64,000 nucleotides of DNA from Hybos culiciformis (taxonomy: Eukaryota > Arthropoda > Insecta > Diptera > Hybotidae). The notes beneath the pieces are model-generated. The model was not told the DNA's origin. It was given only the letters and a program-made list of their open reading frames with translations, and searched no databases. The position numbers and the translations under genes were made by a program. Of this stretch, positions 24,106 through 35,111 are shown piece after piece. The DNA lies in assembly GCA_964007475.1 (NCBI GenBank), contig OZ023273.1, positions 83,835,712-83,899,711 of the forward strand. Reading direction: 5' to 3'. Numbering within the stretch: the stretch's first letter is position 1; each line of letters begins with the position of its first letter.

Positions 24106-25047
24106 TATTTCAAAAAATATACGGTTCTAAAATTAGAAAAATCATCTTTTAAAAGTAAAAAATACCTTGAACCTCCAAATGATTTCACATGCATGGGTCC
24201 ACATAAGCCGGTATGAATTAATTCACCTTGGACTGTAACTCGTTTTTTACTTCGCTTAAATGGTTCGACATGCTGCTTGCCTTTTATACATGCTTCACAG
24301 AAAAAATCACCATTACCTGAATATAGTATTTTCATTCTATTTAAAACCCGTTTTACATGAGCGATATTTTGATGTGCCAATCGCTCGTGCCATACTTGTA
24401 GTGTTGTAATTTTTCCAGATAAATTAGCTTCACTAACATTATCTTGCACTTTAAACATTAATTTAAATAATTTTCCTTCTCGAATACCAACTGCGACTGT
24501 TACATCATTTTTTAATAATTCACATTTTTGATTGTTAGAAACCAATTTAAGCCCTTTGTCCAGTGCAAAAATTGATGAAAATAAATTTAACTTTATATTG
24601 GGTACAAACAAAACATTTGCCAAATGTTTCCTAACCCATCTCTCAGGCCAAAATATTAATGTCACCTCGCCCTAGTGCAAATATTACATCACCATTTCCT
24701 ACTCGCACAGAAGTTGGATTCAAAAAAGCCTTATAGTTAGTGAACCAATTTTTATTAGGAGACATGTGGTCACTAGCTCTTGAATCTAGATACCAATTAT
24801 CACAATCTATACGTACCATTAAATTAGCACTCTGGATGACCAACGCATCGTTGCTACTTTGATTTTTAAATTTTTTTTGAAAATTGTTCTTCCAGTGACC
24901 TTTTTGCTTGCCCTTGTTACCTGTATGATTCATTGACCCACCTGAATTTTTCTTAGAATTCCCTGACTCTTTTGCATAAAGAGCATCAACCAGATTTGAA
25001 TTCTGTGATTCAATTCTTGGCACTTCCATGACCAACCTGGATGACAA
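24105..25047 (-). pseudogene. Copia protease and integrase N-terminus
   Basis: The right part (24643-25047) ends gag and carries the aspartic protease site as WYLDSRASDHMSPN; the usual motif is DSGA, so the conserved Gly is replaced by Arg. The left part (24105-24665) continues with VPNIKLNLFSS, then the HHCC zinc region WHERLAHQN...FCEACIKGKQH and the first integrase Asp in LLLKDDFSNFRTVY. The two parts overlap in different frames by 23 nt, marking an indel. Confidence 0.85.
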
Positions 25048-25071
25048 ATTTTTTAAATTTTGATAAAAAAA

Positions 25072-26258
25072 TTATTGTATTGTGCATGTCATTAGAATTT
25101 TTGTGATTACCATTGTTTCTGAAATATCTTCGCCCAAGTATTTGAACTGCTGTACTATTGTCTGAAGCTTCGAAATATGAGTAGACAAGTTATCGTTTGT
25201 GAATCCATAAAATTTCTGCTGTAGTAAATGAATACTGGTTTTAGATTTTTTTTCAAAAACGCATTCCAGTTTGTTCCACATTTCCGCTGAAGTACTAAAA
25301 ACAGTGGTGGGATTCAAAACATTTAACAACCGGTTCGCATCCCGTAAAAAAAAAAAATACCATTTTTTTTTGTTGCTTTAATTTTCTCTCTAAAAAGTTG
25401 TTTTAATTTTTTTAATTAGATTCTAAAATCTTTTCTAGAACATATATATACTTTCTCCTTCATAAAAACTCATAAATTTTTAGATTGATGTTTCCAAATG
25501 ATGTAATGTTCTAACAGGCTTGCTTGTTACACGTTTATTACTTTGTAAAAGCATATTTTTACTCTTACTCAGTTCTTTACTCACAGTATTCACATAACAT
25601 AGTTAAAGAAAAAGGAGATTTTTCAGATAAATAAGTAAAAAGCTTGTCAAATTTTCCAGTATTTCTTTTATAAATTAATAAAAAAGCCAGAAAAAAATTG
25701 TTTTAGTGTAAATTGTACGCTCATTACCTGTCTAGATACTCATCGTGTGAAAGTAGTTTTTAAATTTTTAGATAACACACAGACCGAAAGACAAACATCT
25801 TTTTTTTACATTATTGAAATTTTATTTTTAATACAATTTAATTGGTATATTCTTTGAGTAGTTGAGAAATTGCCACGGAGGGACTGTTAAAACAGTGAAT
25901 AGTTATTTCAAAACTTTTTCAGGCGATTTTCGCGAACTACAAATTTTGGGAAACGGTTCGCGCGAATCTTAAATATTTTAGGAAACGGTTCGCGCGAACC
26001 GGTGCGAACCGGCTGAATCTCACCACTGACTACAACCAATTATGTGAAGTAAAAGTTCTGATCCAATTGTTGTTGCAATAATCTTTTGGGCTTTGGTATG
26101 TAATTTTATCCAATCTTCAAGCGCTTTTTTGTGTTGATCTTCAGTAAGTGTACCTCGCACTGGAGCACTACTACTGCCATTTACTACTTCCCATAAATCC
26201 ATAACAACCACTGTTCAGTTCTTTGTAATTTGTCAATTTTTATCAAATCACCTTCCAT
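25072..26258 (-). pseudogene. Copia gag split by a hAT MITE
   Basis: Gag starts near 26258 (MEGDLIKIDKLQ) and, after a frame change, continues as MDLWEVVNGSSSAPV...EDWIKLHTKAQKIIATTIGSELL to 26029. The gag frame resumes at 25301 as TSAEMWNKLECVFEKKSKTSI...LLQQKFYGF and ends near 25072. These are the conserved helices of copia gag (UBN2-like). The 727 bp between are a separate hAT insertion. Confidence 0.82.
25302..26028. mobile_element. 727-bp hAT MITE in copia gag
   Basis: The ends CAGTGGTGGGATTCA and TGAATCTCACCACTG are inverted repeats. Inner arms carry GGTTCGC/GCGAACC words. The flanks actaaaaa (25294-25301) and actacaac (26029-26036) match at 6 of 8 positions, as expected for an aged hAT 8-bp duplication. 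Coding sequence on both sides belongs to the same gag, proving the insertion. Confidence 0.88.
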
Positions 26259-27943
26259 TTTGAAATCTGTAGCAAATCTATTTTGTACAAAACTGGATTT
26301 TTTTTTTTTAAACGTCGGAATTAAAATTTTCGTAATAAAGTTTCTTTAACGATATACTGAAATCAAAATGGTAATATTAATAACTGAAACTAAACCGTCT
26401 TCTAGAATTCATTCACCACAAGAATTCATATAAACAAAAATGTTTAGCGAATATTTAAATTATTGAGAGCCATACGTAACTATGAAAATTCGTTTAATTA
26501 ATGCGATTCTTATAAGTTTTATAGACTTGGGGTTTAAATAAGGTTTCGTAAATCGTTGTTGAGTTAAAGGAGGTTTATCATACACAAAATACAAAAAAGA
26601 ATGAAAAGTAAGTCACATCGTCATTAAACATTCTCTTTGGATCATCAAATATATCTTCTCAGACTTTATCAATTAAGATACGTAATGAAGCCATTTCTGG
26701 ATCAATTGTTTTGTAATTAACCATGTCTTTCCCGGGTTGTCATCTTTAAATTTGGTTTCTCCACTTGAACTCTTTTTATTTATTTTTTGCGGAACAATTA
26801 GGAGCTGGACTCTATGCAGAGGTAAACTAGATTTGAACAAATTTTTTAACAAATTGGAGCTACTACTCATCTGTAAAGGTTGAATAAGGGCCAACCGCTC
26901 ATCTTCTTCAAGTATTCCAGATTCCAGCTAAGCCGTCTTTTATGCATCAACAAGATATTTAACCATTCAATATTCGGTCAAGTGTGTAAAGTAAAGATTA
27001 ACTACTGATTCATAACTTTAGTACAAAATGGAATTAATTGATAAAACCTAAAAAATTTATAAGTGTTTTAATTACATATTGAAGCGATTATAACTCTCTC
27101 ATATGCTAAAAAAAAATGTAATGTTTATTTCTGGTTTTAGATTTATATGTTAAGTATATATACATTTTATTCATAATAACTAAAATCTTTTATGATTTTT
27201 GTTAAGGTCGCGAAGCAATTATTGCCAATGTTATATATAACGCATATATGTATTATATTATGTGATATAGATCGGCCTATATAAATGTGTATCTATATGC
27301 ATGAATTTTTTCGTCAGATATGTAAATAAATAATAAAAATATAGAACAATATACTAACCTCTTTAATGAACTGCACCCTGTTTTGAACATTTCAATTTAA
27401 AATACTAATCGAAAGTATTTTTGAATATATCCATGATCGTTACTTGAATTTTAAGGCATAAATTCGAAAAAGAACTTAGGCTGAATTTTTCGGGCAATGT
27501 AGAGAACAAATTACCAAAAATCTAACCTTTTTCTGTAAATTTTTTTTTTATTTTTTATTATTATTTTATATTATGAAAACTGACTTTTTTTGTTGACGTT
27601 TTCATCCGGCTTATTTTGAAACTTTTAGACGATTTCTTCTTACACACACACATTAAAAAGGGCTTATTAGACTCTCGCCAGAGTTTTTCAGCTAGTGTAA
27701 TATAACTCGCAAGTTAGGTGGTTATGTACAATAAAAAAAACCTTATTTGAATCAAATACAAATCCTTATTTTAATCAAATACAAATCAAATTTTAATCAA
27801 ATACAAATTAAGAAAAGTTTTTTAAACATTTTTTGAGAAAAAAAAAAATTATATTCTTAAAATATTACCAGCAATCATTGACTTTGAAAAGAATTTAAGT
27901 GAAGTTTTGCTTTTTTGCAAATACATAACTTGAAATCTTAGTA
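26259..27943. other. Stretch between copia remnant and Gs1
   Basis: Mostly AT-rich. A minus-strand stretch at 26640-26940 has less biased composition and protein-like wording (EEDERLALIQPLQMSSSSNL, then after a shift DPEMASLRILIDKV), suggesting a decayed coding fragment of unknown origin. At 27739-27815 a 24-bp unit around AATCAAATACAAATC repeats three times. The Gs1 promoter should lie just upstream of 27944, but I see no diagnostic core element. Confidence 0.45.
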
Positions 27944-29146
27944 ATGGCTGTACGATGTGCTTGTTTATTAATTCGTAAGGAAACAGGTTTAATTGCAGCT
28001 GCTGCTCGACCTTTCAGTACAACAAATAAACAAAATCGAGACTTTTTGGTTTATTCACCAAATGCCTGTTTAGATAAATCTGTTCTACTGCGATACAATA
28101 AATTGCAGTTGCCTGAAGATAAAGTTCAAGTCACGTATTTGTGGATTGATGGAACTGGTGCACAACTTCGAATAAAAGATCGTGTATTAAATTGTATTCC
28201 TGAATCAGTAGATCAAGTACCACAATGGCAATTTGATGGAAGCTCAACAGGACAATCTACTGGAGAAAATTCTGATTTAATTATAAATCCGCGTGCAATG
28301 TATAAAGATCCATTCAAAGCAGGTGAAAATGATGTTATTGTAATGTGTGATGTATACGAGCCAGATGGTAAGCCAGCACAAACAAACAGACGTGTTGAAC
28401 TAAAAGAAGCCATGGATCAAATTGAAGAGGAACATGATCCTTGGTTTGGCTTCGAACAAGAATATACACTGTTGGACACACAATTGCATCCATTTGGTTG
28501 GCCAAGAAATGGATTTCCCAGACCACAGGGTCCATATTATTGTGGTGTTGGTGCTAACAAAGTTTATGCCCGCGATTTAGTTGAATCTCATATTACGGCC
28601 TGCTTATATGCTGGCATTGATTTTTATGGAACAAATTCTGAAGTTATGCCTTCTCAATGGGAATTTCAAACTGGGCCAACAGGTGGTATGAAAGCTGCCG
28701 ACGATTTATGGGTAGCAAGATATATTTTAAAACGTATTGCCGAAGATTTGGGAATTGTAGTGTCATTTGATCCGAAGCCAATGGTAGGCAATTGGAATGG
28801 TGCCGGTGCTCATACAAATTTCTCAACAAAATCAATGCGTGCTGATTGTGGTGGAATGAAGGCAATTGAAGCAGCCATTGAGAAATTATCAAAACAACAA
28901 GAGCGTCACATTAAGGCATACGATCCAAAAGAGGGTGCTGATAATATGCGACGATTGGTTGGTGAATTTGAAACATCGACTATTGAAAAATTTTCATGGG
29001 GTATAGCGGATCGTGGTGGCAGTGTTCGAGTGCCAAGAGGTGTTGCTAATGCTGGCAAAGGTTACTTAGAAGATAGACGTCCCAGCTCTAACTGTGATCC
29101 GTATAGTGTGTGCAATGCGTTAGTAAGAACATGTCTAATTGAATAA
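27944..29146 (+). CDS. Gs1: Glutamine synthetase, mitochondrial-type (Gs1-like)
   Basis: A 400-aa intact, intronless reading frame for glutamine synthetase, which makes glutamine from glutamate, ammonia and ATP. The first 30 or so residues are rich in Ala, Arg, Cys and hydroxylated residues without acidic ones until Glu13, as in a mitochondrial presequence, and extend beyond the usual cytosolic enzyme of about 370 aa. Catalytic landmarks are present: YLWIDGTG (65-72), FDGSST (97-102), GFEQEYTLLD (169-178), EVMPSQWEFQ (233-242), NGAGAHTNFSTK (285-296) and RGGSVRVPRG (357-366). Dipterans carry a mitochondrial Gs1 and a cytosolic Gs2; the leader favours Gs1. Lack of introns over 1.2 kb is notable in a gene this long. 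This is the only clearly intact host gene in the window, with more balanced codon use than its AT-rich surroundings. Confidence 0.95.
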   Translation: MAVRCACLLIRKETGLIAAAARPFSTTNKQNRDFLVYSPNACLDKSVLLRYNKLQLPEDKVQVTYLWIDGTGAQLRIKDRVLNCIPESVDQVPQWQFDGSSTGQSTGENSDLIINPRAMYKDPFKAGENDVIVMCDVYEPDGKPAQTNRRVELKEAMDQIEEEHDPWFGFEQEYTLLDTQLHPFGWPRNGFPRPQGPYYCGVGANKVYARDLVESHITACLYAGIDFYGTNSEVMPSQWEFQTGPTGGMKAADDLWVARYILKRIAEDLGIVVSFDPKPMVGNWNGAGAHTNFSTKSMRADCGGMKAIEAAIEKLSKQQERHIKAYDPKEGADNMRRLVGEFETSTIEKFSWGIADRGGSVRVPRGVANAGKGYLEDRRPSSNCDPYSVCNALVRTCLIE

Positions 29147-29147
29147 A
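29142..29147 (+). terminator. Poly(A) signal overlapping the Gs1 stop codon
   Basis: AATAAA spans the last codon's end, the TAA stop (29144-29146) and one more base. No better downstream AATAAA is seen in the next 150 bases, so this could be the cleavage signal, giving a very short 3' untranslated region. Confidence 0.4.
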
Positions 29148-31088
29148 TTTTTTTTATTTCATAAAGAAAAAACAAAAGTTTATCGGAAAATGATTATTTT
29201 TTATTAAAATTTGGCAAAAATAGCATTTAATTTAATTTAATGTCGTTTTTGAAACTAAATTACAGTGTTCGCAAACACATTTTCCGAAAGTCTAAAAATG
29301 ACAAAAAACTTTTCCGTGGTAGATTTCTTTTCGTTTTTTTTTGAAAATAAATTAAAAATTTTGAGCTTTTTTGAATATAAAAATTTTCTTTAACACAAAA
29401 TTTTCTTCTTTTTTTTTTTGTTCAATTCAGAAATATTGAAAGTGATAATTTATTTTTTTTTTTTTGCAGCAAGTTGAAAATATTAAATCTAAACCCAGCT
29501 GAAATGTTTTTTTTTATATAAATTAAAGTTAAAAAAAAAAAATTAGAAAATATTTTTAATAGAATATCCTTAATTTATTTTTCATATAACTAAGTACACA
29601 ACAAGAACTGAACTTAATATTTTTTATTTTAATTTATGGGTCAAGGTTCAAGGTTACCTTAGAGCTTAGATTACCAAAGAAAAATAAATTTAATGAAACA
29701 AACATGATTTTAAAAATTGATTTTTATCTTTTCAAAATAACTATAATATACCTACTTAATTATATTTTCTATAAAATTAACATTATAATTAACAAAAAAA
29801 GAGAATATTGAGAATTATCAAAAGATAAATATTATTTTTGTGTGTGATAATGCCATAAAAAAAAAATTTCAAATATCGCTCAAATTTAAGATTTTGATTT
29901 AAAAATTCTTAGTTTTTTAATTTAATTAAAATTATATATAAATTAATAATATTTTATTTTCAAATTAAAATTAATGTTATTAAATTGTTTGTCTTTTAAT
30001 TCAAAAAAAAAATTATACTCAGAACTTTCTAAAAGAATGCAGTTTTTAGTACGTTGTCCCCATACATAACAACAACAAATAATTTTGGCAGTTATAAATT
30101 ATATTGAGATATCGGGGAATAACTATTAAAAAAAAATTAAATTTAAACAAATTTTTCAAAATTAAATTTTAAATTAAATTTCATGCAAGTAATCTTATCT
30201 TCTATATGAAATGGAAAAAAAAAAAAACTATATAAAAAATATTTAAATATTTAAATTAAAATTGAAATATTAATTGTTTGTACCTATATATTTTGTTAGT
30301 TTTTTTTTTTTTTTGAATAAGTTTATATAGTTTGTATTTTAGGAAAATCATTATAGTACGAGTATATTTAAAAATAATGTAAAATTATAAAAATATTATA
30401 TTCTTATAAAACAAAACAAGAAAAAATGATTTAGATATTAAACTTTATGAAAATTAATGATAATTATAAGATAATGTAAAAAAAAAACAGTATTAAAAAA
30501 AATTTCCAAAAAAAAAATATATAAATAGTATATAAGTAATTTCAGTCCTGAATATGGGTCAAGTTGCAATATACACCTTAATGCCGGCCGCACACAGAAA
30601 TATCAAAACAGTGTTAGTCAAAAACGTTCCATGTAGATGTTTTAATGCAAAGTATGGACAGACGCACATTTAGGCTCACGGACAGGCGTTTTGATGTCGA
30701 ACACTGTACTCTTATTTTAGGTTTTCATTAATAATTCTGACTGAACTGAAACAGATTGCTCTTTTTGTGTACCGACCGGTAGTTAAATTAATTTTTGTAG
30801 AAATAAAAAATTTTAATTTAAAACAATTTTGATATTGCGGCTGCAATGGAAATTATAGTGCGGCTACAATGAAAATTATATTTTTTTGAAGAAACACATA
30901 ACAATCAAATTTAGATATTATAAAAAATATGTGATCAAATTTTAATTGAATTTTACAGAATAAATAAATAAAAAACACCAACAATTTCTGATGAAGATGT
31001 AAAACAAACATCGAAACGTCAAATTTATTGTAAAAAATAAATGTTAAATAAAGAATAAATTTCTTTTTTTAAAATATAATTGTCTGAT
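29148..31088. other. Very AT-rich non-coding stretch
   Basis: Long A and T runs with no gene I can support. Less AT-rich words at 30575-30780 (GCCGGCCGCACACAG) may be a fragment of a dispersed repeat. At 30990-31020 GATGAAGATG...CGAAACGTC resembles a phrase found near the ends of some retroelements, but it is isolated. Confidence 0.45.
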
Positions 31089-31637
31089 TTAAGAGCCCTC
31101 AATCTCAAAAATTGTAAGAAATTGCTCTTAGTTTGGCTTTGATTGTAGGGTTACTACAATCTAGACTGAAGTGATTTTTTGATATGTCAGAGAGTATATA
31201 ACTAGCTCCAGGGTAGGTGAGGCGGATTTTTTAAATTTTGATTTTTTTGGCCCAAATGAGCCTTAGAAAATCTTTAACATATTTGCTTGGATTCTGAAGT
31301 AAAGGAAAAAGATAATAAAAAATCTCAAACGCAGAAATAAAGCTAAAATACCACTCTCCAGGGCTCGTGACGTGAAATTTTGAATTTCTTTAATTTCCTA
31401 AACAATTTTTAATTAATTTCATTTATTTCTAAGAATTTTTTTATTTTTTTGATAAATTACAGTTCCTGCACAGAAATCAAATTCAAATATAGTTTTGTGA
31501 TTTTCTGGTAGAGGGGTTTTTCGTACAATTTTTGTCGCATTTTTCACGGCCGTTTATTTTCTGTAAAATAAAACAAAAAAAACTGCAAAAATAGAAAACA
31601 GAAATAGAAAACAGAATTTCAAGTGGAGGGCTCTTAA
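31089..31637. mobile_element. 549-bp MITE with TTAA ends (piggyBac-like)
   Basis: TTAAGAGCCCTC at the left and GAGGGCTCTTAA at the right are perfect inverted repeats, and TTAA at both edges would be the target duplication. TTAA targeting fits piggyBac-type transposition. No ORF. Confidence 0.65.
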
Positions 31638-32130
31638 TTGGTCGAAAAATTTACACATAAAATTATATTAAGCCAAAGAAAGCCTTACAAATGTTAAACA
31701 AAAAACATAAAATATATTATGTACGTGTACTATGTACTTGTTTATAGTAACTAGTGGAAACCCGTGAAATATTCACGGAAGTTAAATAAATTTGGAATTT
31801 TTGAAATACATATTTTTTTAATAATATTTTCTAACTTTTACTTTGTCTTGACTTCTAATTTTTAACCAATTTATAAAAAGGAAACAAATTGCAGATTTCA
31901 CAATGTTTTTTTCATTGAATTTTTTTTTATTCCGGCAAATTGGTTATATGTAAATTCCAATGTATTTCTCTATACTTACCTCTCTATACACTTTTTTAAT
32001 TTTAATTCGAATTGTTTAATTTTAACGTCAATAATGTCTTTATACTTACCTCTCTCTATACCGTTACTCTATCTCACTCACAAAATGTTTATTTTTAACT
32101 CCAATAGATGCCTGTTTTACTTACTGATTG
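31638..32130. other. Short spacer before the large inverted repeat
   Basis: AT-rich, no gene. CTTACCTCTCTATAC occurs twice (31977, 32044), a small local duplication. Confidence 0.4.
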
Positions 32131-33578
32131 AAAAAAACACACGAAGCAGTCATAGAACTGCCTACAGAAGTTTATACTTAAGATTTAAACTATGAAATAA
32201 CAGTGGCTACAAATAATAGACTTCTTTTGGACTGATGGACTGATTTTTATTTTAACTTACATTTTGTACTGAGCAGCCCATCATTTGTAGCCACTGTTAT
32301 TCATAGTTTTTAAATCTTTTTTCATAATAATTAGTTTTTTTGAGATATTTAAACAAACCAAAATGTTTTTATCAGCCACTAATTTATTATTTTTTATACA
32401 TATTCTATTTTTGAAGCAAAACACAGAGCTAAGTAAAATTGTAGCAAATTTGGTGCAGATCTTGGTGGTAGTAGCAAATAATCGAATGCAAATTAGGCGC
32501 TCTTTGATTTTTTATTTTAATTTATATAAATGGAAAAAACTTTTAATTAATAAATAGTGTTTTATAATTTTATAATACATATTATAAAATTAAAATGTAG
32601 CTAAAAACTTATTTGAGAACTTAGTTGAAAACTGTATAATTTCATATATCAATTAATGCAATTGAATATTGCTATAAAATGGATGTAAAAAATATTGGAA
32701 ACGTTGACAGATGGATAAATTTAAGTATCGAGATGCTATTTCTTTTTAAAAATTTAATTGTGAAAAAAAAAACTATCCTATTAAGAAATCAGTTTTTTAA
32801 TAGCGAGTTGAATGAACTATTTTTCAATATTGTGGGCAGCGTTCTGCAATATTCACAGCTTTTTCGTGCAATCTTATTTTCACAATAGAATTAACATAAT
32901 CTTGTGATCATTCATAAAAAATTGAGACACCGGATAATAGGTATATCACTAAAGTCCCAACTAATTTTCAAACATGTTTTACCACTTACTATGACAAGAC
33001 ATTTATATGTATATATGTATTTAAACAAGCATTTGTTAATCCTGTTGTAGTTAATAAGATAATAAACGCTAAAAAAAGTACGAATTTCCCGGGAGAAAAA
33101 TAAGTAAGAAAAGTGATCACATTTCATTTCATGTTTCATGTTTTTGTTTTATTTTTTTTACAGAGATCATGTAACCACTAAAGTTATAAATATTATATCC
33201 TATAAAACAAATTTATAATATTGGACGCACTAAACTCGTTACAAATAATTTTATTAAAGCCTTGAGAAACAACATAGGTATATTTTGGCATTGATAGTAT
33301 AGATATCGATCAAGTAATTTATCATTATAGGTTTTCCCGGCTCAAAATATGCAAAAAAAAATTTTTCAAAATAGGTAGCTCTGGTGAAATAAAGATTACC
33401 AGACCAAAAATTTTGGGTAGGAATTCATAATTATCGTACACTTTTTTAATTTCAAATATATGTATATATAGGGCCCAATATTACAAGCAAAAAAATTACA
33501 TATTCTACCAATAAAAAAATTATGTTCAAAAAAATTAAAAATTATTATTTTCAAAAAAATGAAAAAAAAAATGTATTC

Positions 33579-33648
33579 ATTGGGGGGAATCGAACCTGAC
33601 ACCTTCACTCTTATACTCCGATGTTCTAGCCACCAAGCCATATAGCCC
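33579..33648 (-). repeat. tRNA-derived SINE head (left arm)
   Basis: Minus strand: GGGCTATATGGCTTGGTGGC (A-box-like) and GGTTCGATTCC (B-box) about 45 bp apart, the spacing of a tRNA promoter, followed by A/T-rich tail. The mirrored copy is at 36044-36113. Confidence 0.75.
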
Positions 33649-33923
33649 ATATGATTTTGGATTTCTAAAATATAATAAAAAAATTCTAATAAACCATTCA
33701 TTTTTTTTTTTTTATTTATTTGGAACAAGAAAAACTATTAATTTTCTCCATCTGTCAGTTCCAATAAATTTTAGGGACGAGGGGAAGTAAGGGGACCCTC
33801 GCCCTCGTCTTTTAGGTCATACCAGTAACCACTAACAAAAAAACAATTTTTGTCTTATTACTTGTAGAAATCATTTTATTATGTAAAAAAAATTTCAAAT
33901 ATTAAAAAAAAAACAAATCATAA

Positions 33924-33952
33924 TTGGGTTCGAACCTGGCACGGCACCTTCA
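33924..33952 (-). repeat. Truncated SINE head (B-box only)
   Basis: Minus strand GTGCCAGGTTCGAACCCAAT followed by T-rich tail; the A-box half is missing. Mirrored at 35741-35768. Confidence 0.55.
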
Positions 33953-34577
33953 GACTTTTTTTTTTTCAAAAATTAAATATTCTAAAATAATTATAATTTC
34001 TTGATATATTTAGAAAAATAATAATTCCATACAATGTTACACTTTGTTGCTCAAATAAATATTAGTTTTTGGTCAGTTTTCTCAAAATAACCAACTTATC
34101 AATGTCATTGAAGAAAAACTGGATGATTTAATAATAAAGTCATTGAAATATAAGTAAAATAAATATGTGGAAAAAAAATTAATTATTTTGCATTTGCCCA
34201 CATCTTAAATTTTTACACAAAATTTATACTTAGATTTTAAAATTGTTTTTAAGAAAATCTATATTCAAATAAGGAAATTTAGAATATAAGTTTTGTGTAT
34301 TAATGCAATTATTTTATTAAAACATATATTATGTAATATCAATATTTTTTAGTAAGTAATTATAGGCGCAATGCCAATGTCAAACAATTTTTTTTTAATA
34401 AAATTTAATTTTTAATACTAGGTATTAAGATTAAAAAAATGTTCAAAAATCTTAATTTTATTATAATTTATAATGTTAAATACGGTGTAAATATTTTTTT
34501 AATTAATTATTAGCTAATAATTCCAAAATCATAACGAATAATGAATTAAATATTAAAGTTGTATATATTAAGTAATT

Positions 34578-35030
34578 TTTTTTTACCAAAACGAAGTACA
34601 GATACTTAAATTAAGAGAAAAATTTTAACTTTAAAAATTATGACGCTTTACGGAAATTAATTAGATCAATCTGCAAAAATTAATTGACCAATTTATTATC
34701 TCTCCCTCTTTGGTATTTTGTATTTGGCGTAACTACATTATTATGTTAAAAAAATTAAAAAAAAAAAAATCTTCATAAAATTCTCAGTATCGGGGGATCG
34801 AACTTGGCACCTTCAGAATCGTAGTCCGATATTCTATCCACTCAGCCATATTGCCCTTATGATTTCAGCTTTCTAAAATAACATAAAAGAGCACTTGTCT
34901 TCTTTAATAATTAAAATCCCTGGAATTTATTTTAAAAATTTCTCTCTTATTTCATTCCACTAATCGTATTCATGAATCCGTTTATTTCATTCCACTAACC
35001 GTATTCATGAACCTTAAAGAACAAAGCAGA
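34578..35030 (-). repeat. Spacer segment, direct repeat of 37551-38010
   Basis: This unit fills most of the loop between the two arms (TTTTTACCAAAACGAAGTAC at its start) and recurs in the same orientation just right of the right arm. It contains a tRNA-like SINE head on the minus strand at 34785-34856 (GGGCAATATGGCTGAGTGG A-box, AGTTCGATCCCC B-box) and, at its end, a duplicated TTTCATTCCACTAA-CGTATTCATGAA motif. Confidence 0.88.
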
Positions 35031-35111
35031 ATTTTTGAAGCCTTTGGAATTGTGCACTTTTTTTTAAAACTATGAATTATTCTTGAATCGTTATAGGTTT
35101 TATTCAAATTT

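Larger units (their letters stand above)
22810..26258 (-). mobile_element. Truncated Ty1/copia retrotransposon
   Basis: Minus-strand remains occur in copia order: gag, protease, integrase, reverse transcriptase. The RT is cut after its N-terminal third (about 22850), so the palm, RNase H and downstream LTR are missing. Gag is interrupted by a hAT MITE (25302-26028). Several frame changes separate the open stretches. No LTR pair is visible. Confidence 0.9.
32131..34577 (+). repeat. Left arm of a 2.4-kb inverted repeat
   Basis: The whole stretch reappears in reverse complement at 35112-37550 with scattered substitutions and indels, estimated by eye at well above 95% identity. Its outer end is AAAAAAACACACGAAGCAG. 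The arm contains a small fold-back (AACTATGAAATAACAGTGGC... and its complement at 32284-32310), SINE-like tRNA heads in minus orientation, and a unit related to the tandem repeats at 40.2 kb. The short ORFs inside are mirrored in the other arm and look non-coding. Confidence 0.93.

Noticed and set aside
28213..28892. Minus-strand ORFs inside Gs1
   Set aside because: They are antisense shadows of the glutamine synthetase gene, without independent support.
32363..33139. Three open frames mirrored at 36545-37321
   Set aside because: They are conserved only because the DNA is an inverted duplication; composition is AT-driven and one lies inside a mobile repeat.
33396..33728. 110-aa minus-strand ORF with GYMAWWLEHRSIRVKVSGSI
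   Set aside because: The peptide is translated from a tRNA-derived SINE head, not a gene.
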